Of a DNA stretch of 6,306 nucleotides, positions 1 through 4,932 are shown piece after piece. Positions within the stretch are counted from its first letter, which is position 1, and the number at the start of each line of letters is the position of its first letter. Under the pieces are notes generated by a model, which saw only the letters and a list, made by a program, of their open reading frames with translations, had not been told where the DNA came from and did no database searches. The stretch lies in NCBI GenBank assembly GCA_012510335.1, contig JAAZIF010000116.1, forward strand, positions 1 to 6,306, in the 5' to 3' direction. This stretch comes from Methanomicrobiales archaeon. Lineage in GTDB: Archaea; Halobacteriota; Methanomicrobia; Methanomicrobiales; Methanoculleaceae. The position numbers and the translations under genes are program-made.

Positions 1-255
1 CCGACGATCCTCGGTATGCCGTTTCATGAGTATATGTGGCGGGGAGAGGAGGGGCAGATCGGTGAGCGGAGGGGCGACGTGCGGGCGATATACGAGCAGC
101 CGCTACGGTCAATCGACCTTTTGCAGGCGTACAACGCGACCCTGCTCTACGTGGGTGCCGAAGAGCGTGATCGCTACGCGGTCTCGCTCCCGACCGGGGC
201 GCTCGAGATCATCTATGATTCCAGGGACGTTCAGATATACCGGATCCCGGCATAA
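1..255 (+). CDS. C-terminal end of a DUF2298 (YYY)-like membrane protein, 5' truncated
   Basis: The reading frame is open from base 1 to a TAA at 253-255, so this is the last 84 codons of a gene that starts outside the window. The visible part begins PTILGMPFHEYMWRG and later carries a basic-acidic stretch ending in IY and the motif YVGAEERDRY. From memory this matches the C-terminal soluble end of archaeal and chloroflexal DUF2298 proteins, large polytopic membrane proteins that look like glycosyltransferases of the GT-C/oligosaccharyltransferase type. In those families a conserved HEW.WRG motif and a late LL..Y.v.YVYVG..ER motif occur. The enzymatic role is not established, and no membrane helix is visible in this fragment. 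An in-frame ATG at 16 is internal and should not be taken as the start. A related GT-C-type protein cannot be excluded. Confidence 0.6.
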   Translation, partial: PTILGMPFHEYMWRGEEGQIGERRGDVRAIYEQPLRSIDLLQAYNATLLYVGAEERDRYAVSLPTGALEIIYDSRDVQIYRIPA

Positions 256-325
256 CACCGCCGGATCATGGACAGGAGCGCTCGGAGATTATCGGGCCGC
301 GCCTCTGCCGGCACAGCCAGATGAC

Positions 326-336
326 AAACCTTTATC
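326..336 (+). promoter_or_regulatory. Archaeal BRE/TATA promoter of the rpl7ae operon
   Basis: The sequence AAACCTTTATC combines a purine-rich BRE-like part with a TATA-like TTTATC at 331-336. An initiation site 25-28 bases downstream would fall near 357-362, giving a leader of about 70 bases before the rpl7ae start at 432. The nine-base core ACCTTTATC occurs again at 2912-2920, in front of the hydrolase gene. The start site is inferred, not measured. Confidence 0.6.
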
Positions 337-386
337 TCTCGTCCTATTGACATAATAGAGCACATTCGATCAGCTACGCTACTGAT

Positions 387-423
387 GAATGATGACGGGG
401 CGGAGACACCCGCCCCTGAAAGA
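387..423 (+). promoter_or_regulatory. Kink-turn-like hairpin in the rpl7ae leader, candidate L7Ae autoregulatory site
   Basis: GGGGCGG (397-403) and CCGCCCC (410-416) form a perfect 7-bp GC stem with a six-base loop AGACAC. Directly below it lie GA at 394-395 on the 5' side and GA at 418-419 on the 3' side, placed to make two tandem sheared G.A pairs. C396 faces U417, and the three bases GAT at 391-393 can form the bulge. This is the layout of a kink-turn with its non-canonical stem. The 5' side also reads as a C box (ATGATGA, 389-395) and the 3' side as a D box (CTGA, 416-419). The outer canonical stem is weak, with only T390-A420 pairing clearly. The element abuts the Shine-Dalgarno at 422-428. 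L7Ae is the known kink-turn-binding protein, and control of its own mRNA through a leader kink-turn has, as I recall, been reported in other archaea. Confidence 0.55.
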
Positions 424-428
424 GGTGA
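422..428 (+). promoter_or_regulatory. Shine-Dalgarno of rpl7ae
   Basis: GAGGTGA lies three bases before the ATG at 432 and fits the archaeal 16S 3' end well. It directly follows the kink-turn-like hairpin, so protein binding there could block it. Confidence 0.75.
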
Positions 429-431
429 GTT

Positions 432-800
432 ATGGCAAAGGCATACGTGAAATTTGAGACTCCAGAGGAGATCCAGAATAAGGCTCTTGAAGCCCTTGAG
501 GTAGCAAGAGATACCGGCAAGGTGAAGAAAGGGTCCAACGAGGCGACAAAGGCAGTAGAACGGAGCACCGCCCAGCTGGTTCTTATAGGATCGGATGTTG
601 AGCCTGAGGAGATTGTAATGCATCTGCCGCCGCTCTGCGACGAGAAGCAGATCCCTTTTATCTATATCACGAAACAAAACGATATCGGATCTGCAAGCGG
701 CCTTGAGGTCGGTTCGGCGGCCGCTGCTATCGTCAAACCAGGAAAAGCAAAGGATCTCGTCGAGGAGATCGCAAAGCAGATATCTGCTCTGAGAAAGTGA
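432..800 (+). CDS. rpl7ae: Ribosomal protein L7Ae
   Basis: This 122-residue protein has the usual archaeal L7Ae length. It belongs to the L7Ae/L30e/S12e/Gadd45 RNA-binding family. The diagnostic RNA-contact motif KKGSNEATKAVER is at residues 32-44, with N36, E37 and K40 expected to contact the sheared G.A pairs of a kink-turn. The region near residues 86-101 (GSASGLEVGSAAAAIV) matches the conserved C-terminal segment that lines the RNA groove. In archaea L7Ae is part of the large ribosomal subunit, of box C/D and H/ACA guide RNPs and of RNase P. It is the first gene of a cluster with S28e, L24e and Ndk, ten bases before S28e. The start is fixed by the strong Shine-Dalgarno at 422-428. Codon use looks less GC-rich at third positions than in the downstream membrane-protein genes, as expected of a highly expressed ribosomal gene. 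Confidence 0.97.
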   Translation: MAKAYVKFETPEEIQNKALEALEVARDTGKVKKGSNEATKAVERSTAQLVLIGSDVEPEEIVMHLPPLCDEKQIPFIYITKQNDIGSASGLEVGSAAAAIVKPGKAKDLVEEIAKQISALRK

Positions 801-810
801 GGAGATAAGT

Positions 811-1020
811 ATGGCAAGCGACGGAACGCCCGCAGAAGTTATCGAGATCGTCGGCCTCACCGGCATGCATGGCGAAGCCCAGCAGGTGAAGTGCCGGGTT
901 CTTGATGGCCCGAATAAGGGGCGGATCATCACCCGCAACACCGTGGGCCCCATCAGGGAGGGAGACATCATCTCGCTGCTCGAGACCGAGCGTGAAGCCA
1001 AGAAACTCTCGAGGCGATGA
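811..1020 (+). CDS. rps28e: Ribosomal protein S28e
   Basis: This 69-residue protein is a small archaeal/eukaryotic-type 30S subunit protein with an OB-like beta barrel. The family signature is clear: the strand segment QVKCRVLDGPNKGRIITRNTVGPIREGDII at residues 25-54, including the R-N-T-x-GP-x-R-x-GD core, and the basic C-terminal tail ETEREAKKLSRR at 58-69. It starts ten bases after the rpl7ae stop, with a GAGGAGA Shine-Dalgarno at 799-805. Its stop codon sits inside the start region of rpl24e, so translation is probably coupled. Length and order (L7Ae-S28e-L24e) match other euryarchaea. Confidence 0.97.
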   Translation: MASDGTPAEVIEIVGLTGMHGEAQQVKCRVLDGPNKGRIITRNTVGPIREGDIISLLETEREAKKLSRR

Positions 1021-1022
1021 CG

Positions 1023-1214
1023 ATGGTCGATAGGTACATCTGCAGTTTCTGTGGAGGGATCCTGGAACCCGGCACCGGCAAGATGTTTGTCAGGCGGGAC
1101 GGGACTATATACTACTTCTGCAGCAGCAAGTGCCAGAATAACTACAGGCTCGGCCGGGTGCCGCGCCGCGTTCAGTGGACCGCGGCCGGACGGCGGGCCC
1201 GCGGCAAAGAGTGA
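1023..1214 (+). CDS. rpl24e: Ribosomal protein L24e, zinc-ribbon type
   Basis: The 63-residue protein starts MVDRYICSFCGG and is a large-subunit protein of the TRASH/L24e zinc-ribbon family. Four cysteines in a C-x2-C and C-x3-C pattern (residues 7, 10, 33, 37) form the zinc site, followed by a basic tail rich in arginine that would contact 23S rRNA. An alternative ATG at 1017 would give 65 residues and a 4-bp ATGA overlap with rps28e. I prefer 1023 because the GAGG at 1011-1014 then has an eight-base spacing instead of two, and because family members usually begin Met-Val a few residues before the first cysteine. The gene ends six bases before the ndk start. Confidence 0.93.
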   Translation: MVDRYICSFCGGILEPGTGKMFVRRDGTIYYFCSSKCQNNYRLGRVPRRVQWTAAGRRARGKE

Positions 1215-1220
1215 GTGAGA

Positions 1221-1670
1221 ATGGATCGCACGTTTGTTATGGTCAAACCAGATGGTGTCCAGCGCGGGCTCATCGGGGAGATCATCTCACGGTTTGAGGC
1301 AAAAGGGCTGAAACTTGCGGCGGCAAAACTCGAACACCTCCCCGAGGAGCGGGTTGTCGAGCAGTACCGGGAACACCTGGAAAAACCCTTCTTCCCCGGG
1401 CTTAAAGCCTATATCATGGGTGGACCCTGTTTCCTGATGGTCTGGGAGGGAAAAGAAGTGGTCGCGGTCGTCAGGATGATGATCGGCGCCACAAACCCTG
1501 CCGAAGCAGCCCCGGGTTCAATCCGCGGCGACTTTGGCCTTGATATCGGGCGGAACGTGGTCCACGCATCCGACTCGCCCACAAGCGCCATGCGCGAGAT
1601 CGCTATCCACTTTGAGCCGGCCGGGCTGATCGATTACTCCAAGATCGACGAATCTGTCCTCTACGAGTGA
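1221..1670 (+). CDS. ndk: Nucleoside diphosphate kinase
   Basis: The enzyme moves the gamma-phosphate from NTPs, mainly ATP, to NDPs through a phospho-histidine intermediate in the cytoplasm. The 149-residue length is standard. The catalytic histidine is H115 in NVVHASDSP (112-120). Other active-site residues are at the expected positions: K9 in VKPDGVQRG, Y49, R85, T91 in GATNP, R102 in SIRGDFG and N112. The Kpn-loop region reads GGPC at 67-70 where many family members have SGPV, a mild variation. The start at ATG 1221 is preferred over GTG 1215, which would only add two residues (M-R) and has no better ribosome-binding site. It is the last gene of the ribosomal cluster and a T-rich terminator follows. 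The pairing with ribosomal genes suggests that NTP supply is regulated together with growth. Confidence 0.97.
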   Translation: MDRTFVMVKPDGVQRGLIGEIISRFEAKGLKLAAAKLEHLPEERVVEQYREHLEKPFFPGLKAYIMGGPCFLMVWEGKEVVAVVRMMIGATNPAEAAPGSIRGDFGLDIGRNVVHASDSPTSAMREIAIHFEPAGLIDYSKIDESVLYE

Positions 1671-1684
1671 GCGCCGGGGATAAC

Positions 1685-1693
1685 TTCTTTTTT
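1685..1693 (+). terminator. T-rich transcription terminator after the rpl7ae-ndk operon
   Basis: TTCTTTTTT lies 14 bases after the ndk stop. Archaeal RNA polymerase terminates at such T-rich stretches on the non-template strand without needing a hairpin. It fits the end of the ribosomal cluster. Confidence 0.6.
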
Positions 1694-1908
1694 GGGGTCA
1701 GTCCTCCCTTCTGCGGTGAGACGAATGCACCCCCGAATAATGAGAGAGAGAGGGAACCCAATCATACCGGGTGCTTGAGGTAGAACGCGGGGTTGTGATC
1801 CCCGATCCGCTGAGAGCCCCGGGAGCCAGGCCTCAGGGTATGGAGAACTCCTGCAGACCGGCATTTTCCGAAAGAAAAGCTTTTGATTCTGCCGCAAAAC
1901 CGCAAGTG

Positions 1909-1916
1909 CTAATAGC
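1909..1916 (+). promoter_or_regulatory. Possible TATA element of the MarC gene
   Basis: GCTAATAG is centred about 31 bases before the ATG at 1943, and no Shine-Dalgarno precedes that ATG. A leaderless or very short leader is therefore possible. An AT-rich stretch at about 1873-1887 is an alternative promoter that would give a leader of about 35 bases. Neither is strong. Confidence 0.25.
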
Positions 1917-1942
1917 AAACCTGCTACATATCTGATCAACTC

Positions 1943-2596
1943 ATGGCGGATCTCCTGAGTTTTGCGCTGCTGAGCTTCTCCTCGATCATAATCGTAGTAA
2001 ACCCGCTCGCCGCCACCCTGATCTTCGTCTCCCTTACCGGCACGATGGACGGGGCATCAAAACTCAAGGTCGCGCGGGACTCAACTGAGTTTGCCCTGGT
2101 CATCCTCCTCATCTTCACCGTCGCCGGCGGATGGATCCTCCAGCTCTTCGGCATCTCCATCGAGGCGTTCCGGATCGCCGGCGGCCTTCTCCTCTTTGGC
2201 ATCGGCATGGATATGGTCTATGCAAAGACGTCAAGGACGCAGATGACCGCGACCGAGAAGTACGAAGGCCAGGATGCAGACGATATCGCGGTCATGCCGC
2301 TTGCGATCCCGATGATCACGGGGCCAGGTGCCATAACATCCGCTATAGTGCTCATGAACGAGGCGGTTGCGATGGGGGTTGCCGCGATCGCCGTCGTCCC
2401 GGTGGCTGCCGTGACAGCCATAGGGATCACCTACACCATGATGCGCCACTCAGACGTTATCGTCCAGCGCATCGGCCAGCGGGAGTATCGCGCCGTCAAC
2501 CGGCTGATGGGCATGCTCCTCATCGCTATATCAGTCCAGTTCATCATCATCGGGCTTCGGACGGCCTTTCCCATCCTCACCGGAGGTTCTGCATGA
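1943..2596 (+). CDS. MarC (UPF0056/YchE) family integral membrane protein
   Basis: This 217-residue protein is very hydrophobic, with about six membrane helices. The order of conserved blocks matches the MarC family: an N-terminal helix ending in the NP motif (VVNPLAATLIFVSLT, about 18-32), a helix pair around ILQLFGISIEAFRIAGGLLLFGIGMDM (about 65-91), a charged loop (about 93-114), then the block MPLAIPMITGPGAITSAIVL (about 118-137) and two further helices. The family was named after the E. coli multiple-antibiotic-resistance locus, but a direct role in resistance was not upheld and the substrate is unknown. The next gene overlaps its stop by four bases (ATGA), so the two are probably translated together. 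The start at ATG 1943 gives the usual family N-terminus. No clear ribosome-binding site is present. Confidence 0.9.
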   Translation: MADLLSFALLSFSSIIIVVNPLAATLIFVSLTGTMDGASKLKVARDSTEFALVILLIFTVAGGWILQLFGISIEAFRIAGGLLLFGIGMDMVYAKTSRTQMTATEKYEGQDADDIAVMPLAIPMITGPGAITSAIVLMNEAVAMGVAAIAVVPVAAVTAIGITYTMMRHSDVIVQRIGQREYRAVNRLMGMLLIAISVQFIIIGLRTAFPILTGGSA

Positions 2597-2793
2597 AACA
2601 TAATCTATCACTCGCAGGAGCAGCCCTGATCAGCGGTTGCATAATTGTGGGCGGGATCCTCATCGGAGCGCTGACGTTCTCGGTCGAGATCCCGTTTGCC
2701 CCCTACATCATGATGATCCTGACCGCTCTCATCGTCTTCGGCGCCGCCATGCTCATCCTCTCCCGCAGGATCGGGAGTGGCCCGTCCCTGTGA
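2593..2793 (+). CDS. Small two-helix membrane protein coupled to MarC
   Basis: The 66-residue protein starts MKHNLSLAGAALISGC and has two hydrophobic stretches, about residues 6-28 and 34-57, separated by a short FSVEIPFAP turn. A short basic tail SRRIGSGPSL follows. The pattern predicts a helical hairpin in the membrane. I do not recognise a named family. The gene is credible because its ATG overlaps the MarC stop (ATGA), it has a strong GGAGGT Shine-Dalgarno at 2582-2587 five bases before the start, and the second half keeps the GC-biased third positions of the neighbours. It may be a partner subunit or stabiliser of the MarC protein. That is inference from coupling only. Confidence 0.75.
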   Translation: MKHNLSLAGAALISGCIIVGGILIGALTFSVEIPFAPYIMMILTALIVFGAAMLILSRRIGSGPSL

Positions 2794-2912
2794 TGGCGCC
2801 TGCCCGGATAGCTGAGCAGGTCGCCGCAGCGGGAGCCCTTCTCATCCGGATCTCCTATAGCACCCTATCAGGCCAGATTATGCTCATCTTCACTTTCGGG
2901 CTTCACGAGTGA
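2793..2912 (+). CDS. Possible 39-residue ORF after the small membrane protein
   Basis: The ATG overlaps the previous stop by one base (TGATG), and the frame encodes MAPARIAEQVAAAGALLIRI followed by a mixed hydrophobic stretch ending FTFGLHE. The junction looks like a coupled start, and third positions are mildly GC-biased. The nearest purine-rich site (GGGAG, about 2772-2776) is far from the start, and no family is recognised. The ORF also runs into the promoter of the next gene. It may be chance read-through, so it is listed with low confidence. Confidence 0.22.
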   Translation: MAPARIAEQVAAAGALLIRISYSTLSGQIMLIFTFGLHE

Positions 2913-2920
2913 CCTTTATC
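2912..2920 (+). promoter_or_regulatory. BRE/TATA promoter of the YdjM-like hydrolase gene
   Basis: ACCTTTATC repeats the core of the rpl7ae promoter. The TATA part is centred about 31 bases before the ATG at 2949, so transcription should begin within a few bases of the start codon. The lack of a Shine-Dalgarno in 2921-2948 agrees with a leaderless or nearly leaderless mRNA. Confidence 0.55.
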
Positions 2921-2948
2921 AGAGACTGCCCTCCAATTTACTGGATCA

Positions 2949-3683
2949 ATGCGAGGAGACCAGCACGTCTATATCAGTCTCGCCACGGTCGGACTCCTCA
3001 TAGCCCCCTGGCTCACCGTCCTCGATCCGGTCCTGATCGCCGTCCTCCTCTTCGGCATCTTCGTGGGTTCACTTGCACCTGATGCGGACGCCGCCGATGC
3101 AGCGATCTTCAACGGTCGGTTTGGCAGGGTGAAGGGGAAACGCGGGCAGCTCGTGAACGGTCTTGCCGTTGTGCTCCCGATCTTTGGCTACACCATCAGG
3201 TACCTCATCTACTACCCGCTCTCGCTCGTCTTCACGCTCATCCTCCGGAAGAGCTACCGGCACCGGCACCGCGGGCTGCTCCACTCGCTCGCGGGCGTTG
3301 GGCTGACCGCCCTCCTCCTCTCAGGCTACCTGGCACTCATCCTCGCGTGGTCCGGGATCTCCCTCGCCCTCCTCCCTGCCTTTGGGGCTGCATTCCTTGC
3401 AGGATGCATCCTCCACCTCATCGAGGACTCATGCACCCCGGAGGGAATCGCCTGGCTCTACCCCTTCTCCCGGCGGCGCCTGGCAGGCCGCGTCCTGACA
3501 TGGGGGAGCCTCGAGGTGCGCCCGACGGTCTTTGCCATAGTGCTCGCACTCGCCGCGGCCGCGATGCTAATCGCACCGTTTGTGACGGGTGCGAAGGCGG
3601 AGGAACTCGGGCTGCTCGCAGCAGGCATCGCTCTCCTCCTCTGGATCCTCTTCATACTCGCCTGCCGCGTGCGGCGCCTCTGA
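2949..3683 (+). CDS. YdjM/DUF457-type membrane-bound metal-dependent hydrolase
   Basis: This 244-residue protein has several membrane helices (about 8-42, 70-98, 112-158 in part, 190-211 and 222-240). It carries the scattered polar motifs of the YdjM (LexA-binding, membrane-bound, DUF457) family: H6 near the N-terminus, GSLAPDAD at 40-47, HRHRGLLHSL at 105-114 and HLIEDSCTPEGIAWLYPF at 156-173. The histidines and aspartates (H6, D45, D47, H107, H112, H156, D160) probably bind a metal at the membrane face. The family is called a metal-dependent hydrolase by similarity, and its physiological substrate is unknown. A basic loop at 57-66 lies between the first two motifs. The start at 2949 brings H6 to its usual place. 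It appears to be transcribed alone, with its own promoter and a 43-base gap before thrC. Confidence 0.85.
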   Translation: MRGDQHVYISLATVGLLIAPWLTVLDPVLIAVLLFGIFVGSLAPDADAADAAIFNGRFGRVKGKRGQLVNGLAVVLPIFGYTIRYLIYYPLSLVFTLILRKSYRHRHRGLLHSLAGVGLTALLLSGYLALILAWSGISLALLPAFGAAFLAGCILHLIEDSCTPEGIAWLYPFSRRRLAGRVLTWGSLEVRPTVFAIVLALAAAAMLIAPFVTGAKAEELGLLAAGIALLLWILFILACRVRRL

Positions 3684-3689
3684 CCGATA

Positions 3690-3702
3690 CAATATCTATA
3701 CG
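3690..3702 (+). promoter_or_regulatory. TATA-like promoter of the thrC operon
   Basis: The AT-rich stretch CAATATCTATACG lies between the hydrolase stop and thrC. It is centred about 30 bases before the ATG at 3727, and no Shine-Dalgarno precedes that ATG. This suggests initiation at or very close to the start codon (leaderless mRNA). Confidence 0.5.
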
Positions 3703-3726
3703 TATCCTGGCGATCAACGACTCTCT

Positions 3727-4932
3727 ATGTATCGTCTCGTCTGCGTTCACTGTGCTGCTACCTACGCACCGGACCAGATCATATACACGTGCAACCGCTG
3801 CGGGCACCTGCTGGCCGTCGAGTACGACCTGGACGATATCGAGGTCTTCCGGGGCGAATGGGATCGCCGGCCCCTCTCGGTCTGGCGCTACCGCGAGATC
3901 CTCCCCGTGCGGGGCGAACCGATCTCTCTCCAGGAAGGTGGCACGCCGCTCTACCACTTAAAGGAGATCGGGAGAGAACTCGGCCTCCCCGAACTCTACG
4001 CCAAACATGAGGGCATGAACCCGACCGGCTCGTTCAAGGACCGGGGCATGACCGTGGGCGTCAGCATGGCGTGCCAGCTCGGGATGACGAGCGTCGCCTG
4101 TGCAAGCACCGGGAACACATCCGCGAGCCTTGCCGCATACGCGGCGAGAGGAGGAATCCCCTGCGTAGTCCTCCTGCCGGCGGGGAAGGTGGCCCTCGGC
4201 AAGGTCGCCCAGGCGCTGATGCATGGCGCACGGGTCATATCCATCCGCGGCAACTTCGACCGGGCGCTTGAGATGGTACACGAACTCTGTATCAGCCACG
4301 GCCTCTACCTCTTAAACTCGGTCAACCCCTACCGCCTGGAGGGGCAGAAGACGATCGGGTTTGAGGCGGTCGACCAGCTCGGCGATGTTCCCGATCGGTT
4401 TGTCCTCCCGGTCGGAAACGCAGGAAACATCTCCGCGGTCTACAAGGGGCTCCGGGAGCTTGAGGCGCTCGGGCTCATCGACCGGCTGCCTATGATGACC
4501 GGGATCCAGGCGGCCGGCTCACAGCCGGTGGTAAAAGCGATAGAAGAGAACCTCAATGTACTGATCCCTGAACCGGAGCCCGAGACCGTCGCGACCGCCA
4601 TCCGGATCGGCGCCCCGGTGAACGCCGAGAAGGCGCTCGTCGCCATCCGCGCAACCGGCGGGACGGCGGCGGCCGTGACCGACGACGAGATCCTCTGCAT
4701 GCAGCGCGACCTTGCGCGTATGGAGGGGATCGGGGTCGAACCTGCCTCTGCGGCCTCGGTCGCCGGGATACGGAAACTTGCCGAGGAGGGGTCGATCGAT
4801 AGAGACGAGCGGATAGTCTGTGTGGTGACCGGTCATCTCCTGAAGGATCCCGAAACAGTGGTACGACAATGCGAACCTCCACTCGAGATCGACGCAGATC
4901 TGCACTCCTTGCTCTCTGCCTTGCGCTTATAG
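3727..4932 (+). CDS. thrC: Threonine synthase (PLP-dependent)
   Basis: The enzyme converts O-phospho-L-homoserine and water to L-threonine and phosphate, the last step of threonine synthesis. The 401-residue protein starts with a zinc-ribbon-like segment, with cysteines 6, 9, 22 and 25 in two C-x2-C pairs, common in archaeal and cyanobacterial-type threonine synthases. The fold-type II PLP core follows: the Schiff-base lysine K104 in HEGMNPTGSFKDRG (94-107), the substrate loop ASTGNTSAS (126-134), the PLP phosphate loop GNAGN (230-234) and EPASAAS (338-344). The frame stays open upstream to 3589, but ATG 3727 is chosen because it places the zinc ribbon at the N-terminus and sits about 30 bases after a TATA-like site. 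The upstream part would overlap the hydrolase gene. The last 64 bases also encode the signal peptide of the next gene. Confidence 0.96.
   Translation: MYRLVCVHCAATYAPDQIIYTCNRCGHLLAVEYDLDDIEVFRGEWDRRPLSVWRYREILPVRGEPISLQEGGTPLYHLKEIGRELGLPELYAKHEGMNPTGSFKDRGMTVGVSMACQLGMTSVACASTGNTSASLAAYAARGGIPCVVLLPAGKVALGKVAQALMHGARVISIRGNFDRALEMVHELCISHGLYLLNSVNPYRLEGQKTIGFEAVDQLGDVPDRFVLPVGNAGNISAVYKGLRELEALGLIDRLPMMTGIQAAGSQPVVKAIEENLNVLIPEPEPETVATAIRIGAPVNAEKALVAIRATGGTAAAVTDDEILCMQRDLARMEGIGVEPASAASVAGIRKLAEEGSIDRDERIVCVVTGHLLKDPETVVRQCEPPLEIDADLHSLLSALRL

Larger units (their letters stand above)
1671..1942. other. Intergenic gap between ndk and the MarC gene, partly structured
   Basis: No convincing gene is seen here. 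The gap holds a T-rich terminator (1685-1693), a GA dinucleotide run (about 1742-1753), a segment with several inverted repeats (1764-1841) and a possible promoter for the next gene. Within the structured part, CGGGG (1788-1792) and CCCCG (1800-1804) enclose a seven-base loop TTGTGAT that looks like a His anticodon loop, after a D-arm-like stretch at 1773-1786. ATACC (1764-1768) can pair with GGTAT (1837-1841), and TGAGG (1776-1780) with CCTCA (1831-1835). No T-arm follows, so it is not a working tRNA. A GTG-initiated frame 1771-1935 is open but has no ribosome-binding site or recognisable protein. Confidence 0.5.

Noticed and set aside
231..1001. Long open frame on the - strand across the rpl7ae/rps28e region
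   Set aside because: It lies antisense to two clear ribosomal genes and its translation has no recognisable family or plausible start signal. It is a shadow of the GC-rich coding strand.
1742..1753. GA dinucleotide run as a CRISPR or regulatory repeat
   Set aside because: It is a short simple-sequence run without spacers or additional copies. It is noted only as part of the gap.
1773..1845. tRNA-His gene
   Set aside because: An anticodon-like arm and a weak D-arm are present, but there is no T-arm and no acceptor stem of seven pairs. It is reported only as a structured segment.
1771..1935. GTG-initiated 54-codon frame upstream of the MarC gene
   Set aside because: It has no Shine-Dalgarno and no recognisable protein, and it overlaps the inverted repeats and probable promoter.
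2131..2592. Alternative + frame inside the MarC gene
   Set aside because: Its protein is His/Arg/Asp-rich low-complexity sequence typical of an off-frame of a membrane-protein gene. Only the part after 2593 is a real gene, with its own start.
3589..3726. N-terminal extension of threonine synthase
   Set aside because: The frame is open, but the extra 46 residues are Ser/Arg-rich, overlap the hydrolase gene and precede the zinc ribbon that normally begins the family. ATG 3727 is the better start.
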